A DNA stretch of 64,000 nt from Amaurobius ferox (lineage: Eukaryota; Arthropoda; Arachnida; Araneae; Amaurobiidae): positions 115,532,387 through 115,596,386 of the forward strand of contig OX578146.1 of NCBI GenBank assembly GCA_951213105.1, written 5' to 3'. The position numbers and the translations under genes were made by a program. This document shows, piece after piece, positions 34,083-46,589 of this stretch. Numbering within the stretch: position 1 is the stretch's first letter; every line of letters begins with the position of its first letter. Below the pieces are notes generated by a model. That model was not told the DNA's origin. It searched no databases and saw only the letters and a list, made by a program, of their open reading frames with translations.

Positions 34083-34141
34083 CCGGCCGGCTAACCGGTT
34101 GCTCATGTCCCTGTTGACGAGCCGGTCGGCCTGGGTCTTCA
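34083..34141 (+). mobile_element. Tail-only retroposed fragment, 59 bp, with 15-bp target duplication
   Basis: Flanked by ACATAATAAGTTAAG at 34068-34082 and 34142-34156. The insert folds by CCGGCCGGCT/AGCCGGTCGG and ends CTGGGTCTTCA, as does the fragment at 19277. The stem bases differ between the two but remain paired. Confidence 0.7.
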
Positions 34142-34358
34142 ACATAATAAGTTAAGTGTAGCTTGTAAAATTTACGCTTAAAAGAGGCTGATGAGCACTA
34201 ACAGGAGTAAAACTAGAGGATTGGTTTCGGACCTTTATCTATATCATAGAGCTAATTGCCTGTTAACATATATAGTTAACCTTGACTGAAAATATATACA
34301 CTGCTCACAACTGAAACCACAACACCATGAAAAAATTTATGTAACCTTATGAAATGTA

Positions 34359-34515
34359 CTAATTGTACCAATGAATTGTAACAATGTTGCTAATTGTAAC
34401 AATGAATTTTAACAATGTTGCTAATTGTAACAATGAATTGTAACAATGTTGCTAATTGTAACAATGAATTGTAACAATGTTGCTAATTGTAATAATGAAT
34501 TGTAACAAAATGTTG
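34359..34515. repeat. 31-bp minisatellite in the Tc1 element
   Basis: About four to five copies of GCTAATTGTAACAATGAATT plus GTAACAATGTT. It expanded within the terminal region of the transposon. Confidence 0.8.
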
Positions 34516-34669
34516 AATATAGTTATAAGATGGAGGTGTTGAAGTCCCAGGTCGCCCTACTCATCCGAGGATTCGAGCAGCTAATTTGGCGACCGGTAAC
34601 ATGGAGATGCGTGAATGATCAAAAACTCATACCTAGAAAATGAAAGCATGGATCTTTATTGGCAGTAGA

Positions 34670-35733
34670 TCAATATGAAATAGGCCCACCGCGAACGGCT
34701 GTGAAGGAGTAAATACGATGAGGCATCCAGTCAATGAGATGGTCAATGGTGTGCTGAGGGATGGCATTCCACATAGCATGCAATTGGGCTTGTAACTGAA
34801 CATGGTTTGCTGGAATTGGAAGTTCTCTTAATCGACGACCCATGATGCCCCAGATACGCTCAATTGGCGACAAATCCAGAGAACATGCTGGCCAAAGCTG
34901 GATATAAAAACCTTGTAGACTATTCATAGTTACCCGTGCAACAGGTAGCTTGGCATTAATTACCCTGCTGAAAAGGCAATTCAGGCCTGGTTGACAGATA
35001 TGGTTGTACCACAGGTCTCACACTATCAGAAACGTATCGTTTTGCCGCGATACTGCCAGAAACGTGGACTAAAGGTGTTCGTCCACAAAATGTTATACCA
35101 CCCCAAACTATGGTACCACTTAGGGGGCTGTGTGGCGAATGATAGAAAAACTTGCTGGTGGCTTTGTTGAAAGCGCCGCCATACGCGAGTACGGCCATTT
35201 GGCATTCCAAAACATAATCGTGATTCATCCTTAAACAGAATATTTTGCCATTCTGTCGACCAATTGCGCCCCTATTGACACCACTGGAGGCGACGTATCC
35301 CTCGAGTATGTTGAAATGATAGGTGCCAAAAAGGCCGTCTACCTCGGAGTGCTGCGTCATGCAAACGGTTTCGAATTGTTTGCGTCGAAACCACGTTGCC
35401 TGTAGTGTGGGATAAATGTCGTTGTAACACTGTTGCCGTGGTAAACGGCTCTTGCGCAACGCTTCTCATAATCATATGATCTCCACGTGGTGTGGTACAA
35501 CTGGAAGCTCCATTATCTGATCTTCGTGTCGTTGTGTTGTCTCTTACGAACCTTAACACACATCTTTGAACTGTTATCATAACACGATCCAATAGTTCAG
35601 CGATCCTTCGAAGGCTCAATCCACCTTCACGTAAAATAATGATTTGTTTCCGTTCAGTTGACGACATCTGAACGTATGCGGTACGTCGACGTACTTTTGT
35701 CATACTGTGATGATTTTTACAACCTGAAATCAA
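34670..35733 (-). pseudogene. Tc1-like transposase, frameshifted
   Basis: Three minus-strand frames together cover a typical ~340-residue Tc1 transposase. The start 35733-35272 has the helix-turn-helix (LREGGLSLRRIAELLDR, then TVQRCVLRF). The middle, 35459-34956, carries the DDE domain in pieces (GTIVWGGITFCGR). The end, 34927-34670, has SLDLSPIERIWGIMGRRL with the last catalytic acid and a C-terminal helix. The frames overlap or abut with at least two shifts, so the protein is dead. Its function would be cut-and-paste transposition at TA. Confidence 0.8.
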
Positions 35734-35929
35734 TGACGCTACAATTTAGTTGTGATATCGGTCCTCCTTGACCTAACGCTTTTATGCTGCTAGGCAAGGT
35801 GTTACGTCACTATGCGTACCGAAACTGTGTTCATTTACATATCTCGCCGTGTTGTTTTCATTGCCTGATTTACATAAAGTTACACTGCAACTTTATGGTG
35901 TTGCGATATCAGTTGTGAGCAGTGTAAAA

Positions 35930-36621
35930 CATCAAGCACAGTTGATTTAAAACTGGTAGAACTCATTTTTCACTTCGATAACTCTTAAAGAAGGGGAAAA
36001 GGGATAGATAATTACAATTGGAGGTGTTCAAGTTGGCCTGCAGTTATTTGTTTAGATAATGTTAAGCAGCTGGGAATCTAATACGGATTTCGCTCCTGCA
36101 TTACTTGCAAGACCATGTATTCTCCAAAGGTATACCGCCGGACATTATCGTGCAGCGAAATTGCGTGTTTGTTCCGTGGAATTGCGTGTTTGTGCCGCGA
36201 AATTACGTGTTTGTGCCGCGAATTTGACTGTCTGTACCACGAGAAAAACAACAAAAATATTATTATTAAGATTAAAAAATAAAAATATACATATAATATG
36301 TATTGAATACTTTTAGTAACGTATTTTTAATACACGATGAGTCTTGACTGGTTTATACACCCTCTACTAGTGTCAGAAAACATTCGAGATATATTTAGAA
36401 AAACAATTCACCTAATCGACCGTAGTAGGAACTAAACCTGCATTGGATCCTACGTTAGATCCTTAGGATCTAATGCAGACCTATAATGAAGTGTAGATTG
36501 TCCTATACCCCACATGAGGCGTATTGGGCGAAGTTACCCCATGTAGTGCTGTATTTCCACCTACTGTGCTCTTATTCTGTAATATCCCACACGGTGCAAC
36601 AGTGTGCCGCGAGTTAAAAAA
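35930..36621. other. Non-coding stretch with a minisatellite and a hairpin
   Basis: A 21-bp unit (AATTGCGTGTTTGTGCCGCG-like) repeats about four times at 36154-36243. The imperfect hairpin CTGCATTGGATCCTA/TAGGATCTAATGCAG lies at 36438-36477. No gene is supported. Confidence 0.6.
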
Positions 36622-37545
36622 TCTGATGTAGGCAGCACATGATTTTCCTTACATAATGTAATGAATTTACTACTTCTACAGCAAAAAAGTAGGATATTCT
36701 TATAATAGATACTTATATTCTTTCCAAGATATTGAATTGTCGTCAATGAGTCGTCATTTTCATTTATTTAGCGTCATTTTTATCCATTTGGCGAGATGTT
36801 CGTTAATTTGGCAACATTTAAAAAAGTCACCAAGTTGGTGCATTCCGCCAAATTTGTCTCCAAAATCACGCCAAGCGTTATGAACGGAGAAATAAGTTAT
36901 TCTTATAGCAGATAAATGACTATTGGCGTTCAAATACAAAAGTATTACTCCAAGTATCTTTTCTTACGAATGGAATGAGCAAGATCCACGAGAATGATGT
37001 CACCAAATTTATCGCATGGTATTACATATGAAAAATGCACATGTTTCTCAACAGTTAATATATATATTTTTTTAATTTAAGGTATTTTTTGATAAATTTA
37101 TTTGAAAAATGTCCAATATCTCGAGAACGGTGCATGCTAGCGTTCTAAAGTTTATGTCACTCGTTTTCTAAGGAAAAACTACATAAGAAATGTCTTATTG
37201 CGTAACTTTATTAAAGGTTTTGATTTTTGATGATTTTTTCAAAATTTCACTCGAAAATTTAGGGGATTCTAAACGTCCGATTACGTTTAAAAACAATGGT
37301 CTTCCAGTATTCACAGATTGTGATTTTTGTAACAAATTTCATTCGAATCGCTCTCATTCGTTCATGAGATATCGTCTCCACAGACTCACTGACACATACT
37401 TTCACACACACACACTGACATCACTTCAAAAATGTTTGATTCGTGATCAAAGATGCTTGAAACGTGCTCTCCCATGTAAAACTCGAATTCGATATTTCAA
37501 CCCAGTCGCAATACTTTCCTTATACATTATGTATATAAGGAAATT
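36622..37545 (+). mobile_element. Helentron-like family F2 copy
   Basis: The 5' end is TCTGATGTAGGCAGCACATG; the 3' end is the hairpin ACTTTCCTTATACAT/ATGTATATAAGGAAA. The interior has 'GGCGAGATGTTCGTTAATTTGGC'-type sequence, AATATCTCGAGAACGG and a CA tract. It is related to F1 by its ends but not by its interior. Non-coding. Confidence 0.7.
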
Positions 37546-39525
37546 AAAAAGTCTGAAAATCACTATGTGAGAGCATGTTCCAGGAATGGAACACCAAATT
37601 ATGTCCTTTCCTTTGAAACCCAAACTCGGGTCATACAGCCACTGAGGATTTTCATAATATGTGCACTTGTCTTACTTTAAGCTGGTTTCCTTTTCTACTT
37701 CCAATTGCCATAAAATTTATATTTACCACGGAAAAGCTATGATCTCCACATTTCCTTTTTTTCTATCATATACAGTTTTCTCAAATTTGATATTTTCATT
37801 TCCGAAATCATTCTAAATCATGATGCTGGAATTTACTGTATGGAGTAAGAAATAAATAAAAGGATGTAATATATTCTTTTAATAATATGAGTCTTTTAAT
37901 GGTGTAATAATTCCTTTTAATAGAAATAAAAACTTTGAAAAATAGAAATAGATATGATTTTAGAAGAGTATCTATATTATTAGACAGCCCCTTCTACCCC
38001 CAGGTACTTAGGGATTCTTAAATTATGTGATTGTATCTCCGAATATACAGATAATTGAGTCCACAGGCGAGAGCAATCGTTAGGATACAGAAGACCGGAT
38101 ATTGTAACGTTTGGAAAACCCCTTAAATGCTGCCACATTTGCCCTCATTTCTACATTAAGATAAAATTAATGAAACTTCTTTTAAAGCAACATCCTATAC
38201 AAAATTATTAGTGTCAACCTGTTTCGAAGGCAGAAAAGAGCCTTCTTTATCAGGACAAGCAAGCTACGTAACATTCGCTCGTCAAAGTAGGATCAGCAAC
38301 ATATGTTAGAACAGCAAACGTCTTTGAAAGGAAATTGACAACTGTGAGAGGGGCACAAGAAGTAAAAATCATTGAGGATGAAACAAGTAGTAGGACGAAC
38401 AAGTAGTAGGAGGATCAAATAGTAGAATGAAATAGTAGGAAGATGAACAAATAGTAGGATGAACAAGTAGTAGGATGAGCAAATAGTAGGATGAACAAGT
38501 AGTAAGACGAATAGTAAAACACAAAATAGGAAAGTGAACGTTAAAGAAAAAGATTAAAACTGCAAAGATAAGTATTTTTATTCATAGAAGAGGTGCTTTG
38601 AATATTTTTTGTTGGACATTAAATTTCCATTTTGGTATTTATTTAACGTTCATTCATAGTGTTCTACTACTCATTCCTGCCTCCGTGGTTTTTATTTGGT
38701 TTTTCCATAGTTTCAAACCCTCTCTTGCTTCTGTAAAATGTTATGTTTTAACAGTAGTTTCCCCTCTTGCTTTGATGAACGATTGTCCGTCGTGTTCTCC
38801 GGATGGTTGTCCACTTCATGATTGTCCGACGCAGATGGCAGTTTTTTGCTTTCGAAACCATTTGGCACTATACTGTTTGTGTTGGATGTTGCTTTAAATA
38901 AAATTATATTATATAGTTTTATTGCACTAGCAACAGTTTGGGTTGTAAGCATATTAATATAGTTCTAATTAAACCAGTCTGTTGATGGTCCATTAAAATT
39001 CGGGTCGACGAGCTTTTTGAAAATGTCAGGTCACAAGTTTGTTTTGCAACTCCTCCCCCCTCCACCGTATTCTGCTTTGCAACCCCCCCCCCCCTTTTCC
39101 CCGCGCAGTATAACTTGTTGTATTGAGGACATATTTCAAATCCTGGCTACTGGCGGATTTTATAATCTTAAACTCTTATTTCATACAAAAAAGTGTTACT
39201 TTTACAAGGTTTTAAATTTAACCTTCATTTAATAAATATTGTATAATATAAAATAAAATTTAGCATGAGCTTCATCTTTATGCAAATATTGAAGTAGTGT
39301 GCATAACGACCCAAGACAAATATTTTAAAATTCCACAAATTCGCAGAATCAAGGTAAGCGTCACTTAATTTTGCTTATATAAATATTTTACATGAAAACT
39401 TTCTGAGAAATACCACAAACTCCTTACCTTAAAGTGTAATATAGCATAATTGCATGAAGATATTTTGTTTAATTCTCTTGTAACATGCACAGCTTAGTGA
39501 ATAACCTAATTTATTGTAGAATATA
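37546..39525. other. Non-coding stretch
   Basis: It holds a minisatellite at ~38385-38520 (17-bp unit near AAGTAGTAGGATGAACA, ~8 imperfect copies). Opposed open frames at 38598-38952 have no recognisable protein features. A poly-C tract lies at ~39083-39096. Confidence 0.5.
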
Positions 39526-40928
39526 CACTCACGAACAATGAAAGTTACGCACCAAGAAGCAAGCATAGGATGGACCTGAAATTTTATTGATGGAAGTATA
39601 CAGATGAATGATATACATGATCAAAAAAACAGCGCAGCAGAACACGTACAGAGGAAACTGTGGTGCACAGTCCGGTCATCCTCAATAGCGCATCGCACCG
39701 CTTCGGGCTGCGATACAAACAGCAATACGGTCCGGCATGGTGTCGAACAGACGTCTGGTGTTGTCCTGCGGCAGACGCGTCCACACCTGTTGGACGTTAC
39801 GTTCCAAATCCCGAAGATTGTGGCAACGAGGCAGCTGGCGTTTCAACTGGTCCTACACATGCTAGACAGGGCACATGTCTGGGGAGCGGGCAGGCCATGG
39901 AAATGTCTGGATATAATTGAATCAGACCTGGGAGACCCGAGCCGTGTGCAACCGGGCATTATTCTGCTGGAATTGCGCCCGTGGAATACCAGCAACGAAT
40001 GAGAGCACGTGGGGTCGTAGAATCTCCTCCACGTACCGCTGGCACGTCAATGTTCCAAGTACCACTACTAGAGCGGATCGGCTGTCGTAGGCTATAGCCC
40101 ATGATGCCTGCAGTGGGGCTGGTGTAGCCCTTGATATCGAGGTTGGAATTGTGGCGTTGTCCAGGTGACCTCCACGCCCAGATACGCTGATCATCGGTCC
40201 CCAAAACGAAGCGGCACTCAATGCTAAATACCACATATCGTCAATTTGTGGCGTTCCACGTTGCTCTGGCCCGGCACCACAGCAACTGGAGCCGCTAATA
40301 TTCCAGTGTTAACCACAGCGCACGTAAAGGACGCCGGGATCGCAGATTCGCTTCCTTCAGGCATCTAGATATGGTTCGTGGACAGACAAGAGCCGCTACG
40401 TGTGCTTGTATTGTGGGTCAGGTCGCCGTGGGCTCTATACGTGCCTGCGCACGACCATTCAATACCCTCTACTCGTTCATCCTGGTTCCTCCAGAACCAG
40501 TCCTCCGTGTCTGGGCGGCGTCCCGTGACTAGTGCTCCCAACACCGTCGGACGTTATAGACCGAACGATCCACTTGACGGACTATCCTGCGCACTGACCA
40601 CCCTGCGGTTTTCCGTCCGATGATCAAGCGTCTCTCGAAGTCCGTCAGTTGCATATATCGACGTTTCTGGCATCTACCCACCATTCTTTTCACTCCGTAC
40701 TCATACTTGCGTCGGCCGATACTTCTCGCATTAATGGGGCGTCGACTACAAGCTTGCTTATAATGTCGCTGACTCATGCTTGCAGCGCCAATCACGGGTA
40801 TACGATCATGCGCAATTACACCACACTGGGATCATTTGCATACCAGCCTATCCCCTAACTATTTAGATCATTTCGCGGTTGTACCATGTTTTTTCTTCTT
40901 GGTGCGCAACTGTCATTGTCTGTGAGTG
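39526..40928 (-). mobile_element. Second Tc1/mariner element, 1.4 kb
   Basis: Ends CACTCACGAACAATGAAAGT (left) and the mirrored ACTGTCATTGTCTGTGAGTG (right), each next to TA (39524-39525, 40929-40930). The TIR similarity is ~35 bp and includes GCGCACCAAGAAG. The family differs from the element at 34299. Confidence 0.85.
39584..40795 (-). pseudogene. Tc1-like transposase, decayed
   Basis: Minus-strand pieces: the N-terminus at 40795-40529 (LTDFERRLIIGRKTAGWSVRRIVRQV, a helix-turn-helix); the DDE core at 40236-39922 in two frames (FVLGTDDQRIW, NLDIKGYTSPTAGIM, and Q-NNARLHTARVSQ); and a C-terminal end near 39590. Several frameshifts make it inactive. Confidence 0.75.
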
Positions 40929-40930
40929 TA

Positions 40931-41829
40931 TATTTAAGGATTTTCCAAAATCTCGCAAAATATATAAAATATACCTAATGTGAAAAATAGTATTAGGAAC
41001 CGGAAATATTTGAATAAATTATTAAATAACAAAATTTTACTAGTTGAATCTAGTATCCTATTTTAAGGCTATCAAACAATAAAGGAAACTTTTACGGCGA
41101 CGTGAGTGGCAAAATCTATTGCAACGAAATCAACTTTCGTAGCTGCACCTTAGGAGCGCATTTTACCGATTAATACAAGACTACAAGGAAGCTAATAATA
41201 TGACATGATATGAAAGCGGATGACTCCAGGAGAGTCCAGCGCATCGACCAGAGATCTATTGTGCTACCCCAAAAAGTGAAGGTCCTTAAGATAAGAGACC
41301 AGTAGCCGAGGCAAAAATAAGCAGGAACTTGACAGGAATGTCATACAACTCCCAGGGTTCAATCACAAAACTTATAATATGCTTCCTGTTGCGAAGATTT
41401 CACACAAGGTTCAGCTTGAATGCTTTTCATATCAAGCAACTTTTTTAATATGCAATATCCAGCTTAAGTTTTTTAGACACTAGTTCAAATTTCAAATTTT
41501 CACATAGCCTAGCAAGAGACATTACATAGTATTACTACAAAGGAACTGTGGTAAATAGAGATATATCTTTTGAAAGGTTTGTGCAGTTGAAAATCATAAT
41601 CATTAAAATCGGCCCAGTAGATTCCAAGAACACGCTGGAAACAAATGGATTTAATAAACGGCAATACAAAAAATTGAATTGTAATCTGCAATTAGTTGAT
41701 TATTGGCCAAATCTGTAGGTCAGGAATTTTTGTTTAAACGTTAAAGCGTGAAAATGGGCATAGCAGAATCTGTTTATTAACAGGTTTACGTTTATTAATC
41801 CGTTTATTAATCAGACATGATCTATGGGT
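40931..41829. other. Non-coding stretch
   Basis: Nothing recognised. Confidence 0.5.
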
Positions 41830-42720
41830 AATAGATCTGGGGACGTGGACGGCCATGAGATGGTATTAAATCCTAGATGACATTGCTGAGAAAGTCGTGC
41901 AGTATGTAGTCGAGCTTTGTATTGTTGCTAAATGAAACCTGGATGGATTAACAGCATAGACAAAACAATCAGCTACAGAACATCGTGAACGTAGAAGCGA
42001 GCCATAATATTGGCTTGCAGCATACCTAAAGGAGATCGGCTGTGCTACAAGATGGCTATCCAAACTGACATGCTACGTGTGACGGCCGTGTGTCGCTCGA
42101 TAATAAGAGTTGGATTGGGACGCTGGTGAGTCCTCTCCTACACAGACATGTGGCGGACATCTACACGGAGAGAGAAGCGGAATTCGTCGCAAAAGACAAC
42201 ATGTCTGCAATCGGACACTGCCCAGACTGACCGAGGTCAGTACAGATCCAAACGGTTCTGCCTATGTTGAGGGGTCAATGGTAGGTGCCTTAATGAACGT
42301 CGTCACATAATCCTACCTTCTATTAGTCGACTCTTAATAGTATCATTTGGTACAGGATGCATGAAGGATTGCAAATGCCATCAAATGTGTGATAGCGAAG
42401 CCATAGATGTGGAAGTAGCTCTTCTCCTAACTGCATGATCCTCTCGAGCAGTTGTCAGTAAAAGACGACCTGAATCTCTGCAACAATTACGTGTGCTTTC
42501 CATGTTCCACTGTTGCGAACACCCAGGAACTACCACATCGCTCCGACTAAGATTGCGACTGATACGTTTTGTTGGACCAACCACCTTCCCTTAGGTCTAT
42601 TATGCGACATCTCTCTAAATTCAACAATTGTGCATAGCACCAACGAGTGTGTCTCAAAGACATCTTTATACGCAATTTGCGGTATCAATCCCATTCCAAT
42701 TGCCTGTGAGTGAGATTATT
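41830..42720 (-). pseudogene. Third Tc1-like transposase relic
   Basis: Minus-strand reading gives VVPGCSQQWN near 42530 (N-terminal DNA-binding region), a middle piece around 42000, and near 41835-41880 the signature WPSTSPDLLPIDH of the Tc1 DDE_3 domain. The usual Glu of SPDLSPIEH is Asp here. There are many stops and frameshifts, and no terminal repeats were found. Confidence 0.6.
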
Positions 42721-45049
42721 GGTCGTTTTAAATGCTGCACAATGGGTCGTTCTCATCCTTGTTGAATGAGCCCTATAACATCATTGAAGATGACAATTTG
42801 ATCAGTTGCGTAACTCTTAATACGACATCTGTACATACTTATTACGATATCTGTACTTACAACTCTTAATACGACATCGCGATTGTAGTTCAACTTTTTA
42901 TGGGTGCATAGGTTATTATGTAACAGAGTGCATTTTACAGGATCTTTTACCACTAAGTTTAAAAAAGAGCTCGACCCAAAATCTAATTATATATTTTTGT
43001 AGGACATTGAAAGGGATATAAAACCACTCGCTTACTGTTTATAGCTAACACTTTTAGTTTTCGAGGTATACGCTTTCTAATCTTTAAAAACGAAAATTTT
43101 CCAATCTTCTTCAAATTGACTAGACGATTTGCTTTAAAACTATAAACGCTTTGTAAAAACAAATTACTGATCTAAAAACTGGATTTCTTACTTAACATTT
43201 TTGACGCTTACCGTTTGTATGTATCTTTTATAGCTTAGAAGAATTTTCGATTGAAAGTAATCAGAGTAAAGCAAAATCTCGCTCGGACAAAAATTATTTG
43301 GTGTTATAAAAAAAAAAGTTTAAAATATTAAAATGGCTTTCGTAGTATTAGGTTCGGAGTTACAAGCGTCCACACTGTTTAACATTTTTTATAACGCTCC
43401 AATTTCAGACAGTTCCTAACAATAGATGTCATTAAAAGCAAAAAATCTAATCTGTTCAAATCAAGAAATTCTACAGATTTGCAAATTTAAATACCGTACT
43501 AAACAATAATACACATTCATGAAGTGGCATCTGCTCTATAAAAAGGCGTTGCATAAATTCAAGAAAGTGCTCAACAAATCATCATCATCACAAACGCACT
43601 ATGATTTTGCTGTAATTGCCTCTATTGAACGCAATACAGGCGATGGGTGAGGTGATGATTGATAGCACAATATTTCCTTAAAGCACGAGTTTTAGAATTT
43701 TTCTGGTTGAAATAATGTAACTTCCAGAAAGGGCGCTTGCTTTTAGTCCCTCACACCATTAATAAGATTCTAAGTGTTTAAGAATACAGTGAAGGTATAT
43801 CAAGAAAACCTTTATTGCATTCCTGAGCGCTTAGTTTTTAAAATTATTATTTTTATAAGTTTTGCAAAATTCAAAACAATGTTCGGTACATTGAGGAGCT
43901 TCTTCTGATGCGTTCACCCTAAAATTAAATATAGTTCTGACATTTATTGATTGAAATTATTGTTCAATTTCCATTTGATTTGCCCCATTAGTTTGAGAGT
44001 AGGGTTCCTCACAGACATGATTAAAAATGTTCTATTAGTATTCACGGATGCGAGCGAAAAGAAGCAAATTCATCATATTCTATGGATGAGATATTTCTGC
44101 CATCATAATAGTTTTCCGTTACATTCACTGTGTATTTTAAGTAAATTTGAAATCTGAGAAATGTGCAGGAAGTGTATTTCGTATTTCGATCTGAAATTTG
44201 AAGGAGCAGTCCAATTTTAATACACGAGGAAGAAAATAGTTTATCGTCCTATTAATTTAACGGATAAAACATCGTCTGCTGTCAACAAATGAATGAATGG
44301 ATTTTCGCTAAATCAAAATGTGTGTAACTTTCTTTTAGATGTGATATGTGTTGTAAAGAAAAATTTAAATAAAACAAGTAAAATTAATAAATGTAGTTTT
44401 TTAAAGTGCGTCCTTTTATTAAATATATATAACTTAAATAAGTGATACATGTATATATTAAAATGTATGCAACTGAAATGTATCAAAGACAACGACATAC
44501 GAATTTGTCCTTTATAGTTGCTCCTTCTAGAGTTAGACTCCTCCCCCCACACACACATACACACAAATAAAAAAACACAGATGTATGCCTATCCGGGCCC
44601 GGGACTAGCTGGGCTTTAAGATTCAAAATCCCAAAAGTTAAAATATACCACTAGACTGCTATATGCCAAATATGAGCATTCTAGCTAGTCCGAATTTCGA
44701 GTTATTTCCAAAAAATGAGTAAGTACAGTTCCATGGCACACACTGGACGACCTAGCACAATAAAATTAAAAATTGGAATAATGTAAATGTACCACAAAAG
44801 ACAACGTCATACCAACTTTAATGTCAATATAATTAATAGAAACTGATTAAGTTAAAGCCACAAATATTTAAATCACACTGACAGATAAACAAATGCCAGA
44901 TCAAGTTAAATAAAAGGTTGTAATAAAATATTATATGCCAACCTCAAAATTACTATATCCTAATATAAGAAAAAGCCTTTAATTAAAATGTTCACGAACG
45001 AGAAAGTTTATTATAAACGATATCTATAAATTGTGGTGACAGTAATAAC
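42721..45049. other. Non-coding stretch
   Basis: No gene recognised. A short direct repeat, ACTCTTAATACGACATC, occurs at ~42814 and ~42862. Confidence 0.5.
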
Positions 45050-45265
45050 TATCCTTATATCAAATTCAAGTTTATATTTTTATTTTATACTCATTATTAA
45101 TAACCCCCTACACATATGCACAGTCTCGCATGATTTACAATCTAGTAATTAAGACTTAACTTGTTGGGAATTAGTGCTACTTAACATCAATTTTGATCAA
45201 ATAACTGTAATTGGATTTTATAATTCTGGATCCGGCCTTAATTGCGTGAGAAATAAGCGCACAAA
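45050..45265 (+). repeat. Interspersed repeat family F7
   Basis: Shares blocks CATGATTTACAATCTA, TTAACATCA and CTGTAATTGGATTTTATAAT with 61380-61565 (minus strand) and, more weakly, with 55880-55995. No termini or coding capacity identified. From 45266 to 45744 nothing else is seen apart from G-runs near 45660-45690. Confidence 0.55.
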
Positions 45266-45744
45266 ACACTTGCAATAACTTTTATAAAATTACATTTACT
45301 CTGGAAAGTATGTTAAGCTTGGGTTTGAAATTTAGTAACTGTAATCGGTTTGAAACGAATTTGTGGTACCCACGAAACCATGATGGGTATTTTACGAAAT
45401 TATTTAAGAGTAACATTGAGTTTTGTGGGTGTTCTTTGCATTTTTATAGTTAGTACTCACTTTGTAAGTCATAGTATCATTGAAAATGAGTGAATGCGTG
45501 ATACTTCTTCCACAGTTTTAATACTCTCTATGCAGAAAATTAATATGTTCAGCAACCAATCATCGTTATTATGGGGTTCAGAACACATGAGCTTGGCAAT
45601 ACAGTTCATAACTTTGAAGACAAATATGACCAGTATTTCTTTCAGGACTATTTGGTCGGGGGAGGGGGAGCAAATGAAATTTTGGGGGGGCAAGATATCT
45701 ATTTGCCCTATATAAATATATAATTATACACACATATATATATA

Positions 45745-46574
45745 CAGGGCGAATTTCACCTAATTTGTCAAACGAAAGGGAGTGATAGAAGTGCCCATGT
45801 GCAATATAAAACACCACAGCAACCCTGTCCTATCTCTAACCATTTCCGAGTTATGGGGGATAGAAAGAAAGTGCTGTAAATCTGAAAAAATTCAAATTTG
45901 TGAAGTGTCTGAAAGGTCTACACGGAAAATAAGCACATAATTGTAAAGAGCAGAAAAAATCCTATAAGATGACACCATATCCACCAGGACATCTGAATTT
46001 AACGGCAAGACACAAGCGCTGAAACATTGGCGAAGTGCAAAATCGAAATGTTGCCAAAATATGTAACCGGCTATATCGACAAAACCCTTCTAGCTACGAT
46101 CAGTCAAATTTATCAAACACTTTTCCATTCCACCAGATTTCGAATGAGCCTACAATAAACCATGTCGATGTTATAGTTCAGGAGAAATTTAGCGTTTTGT
46201 TTGTAATATATCATTGAAATCAGCGTTCATCGAAGTAGCATAGTTCTTGCCCTCACAAAACAGCAGGCTGAAGGCTGACAGGAAATTGAAATAAGGGTCG
46301 AGCATGGCACCTCACGAGTGTTAAATCCAGATATCCTGATGGAATTGGTGTCATCTTTTAGCATGTTTTCTGCTCTTTCCAATTCTGTGCTTATTTTGTG
46401 TGTAGACCTTTCAGAAACCTCACAAATTTAGATTATTTCAGACTTGACGTACTTCCTTCTATACACCATAACTCGAAAACAGGTAGAGTTAGGACAGGGT
46501 TGCTATGATGTTTTATACTGCACAAGGGCTCTTCTATAACCCCCTTTCGTTTTCAAGATTAGGTGAAATTCATC
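45745..46574. mobile_element. Foldback element with ~275-bp inverted arms
   Basis: The left arm ~45745-46015 (GAATTTCACCTAA..., AACCCTGTCCTA..., CTGAAAGGTCTACAC...) is mirrored at ~46300-46574 with about 85% visual similarity, around a ~280-bp centre. Both flanks are TATATATA, so it inserted into a TA repeat. No coding capacity. Confidence 0.75.
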
Positions 46575-46589
46575 ATATATATATATAGA

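Larger units (their letters stand above)
34299..35924 (-). mobile_element. Tc1/mariner element, 1.6 kb
   Basis: Inverted termini CACTGCTCACAACTGA (left) and TCAGTTGTGAGCAGTG (right) are flanked by TA on both sides (34297-34298, 35925-35926). Similarity of the ends extends ~45 bp. The transposase is on the minus strand and a 31-bp minisatellite lies near the left end. Confidence 0.85.

Noticed and set aside
38598..38952. Opposed 99- and 79-codon frames
   Set aside because: One is hydrophobic by composition and the other polar. Neither shows a family motif, and there is no supporting context.
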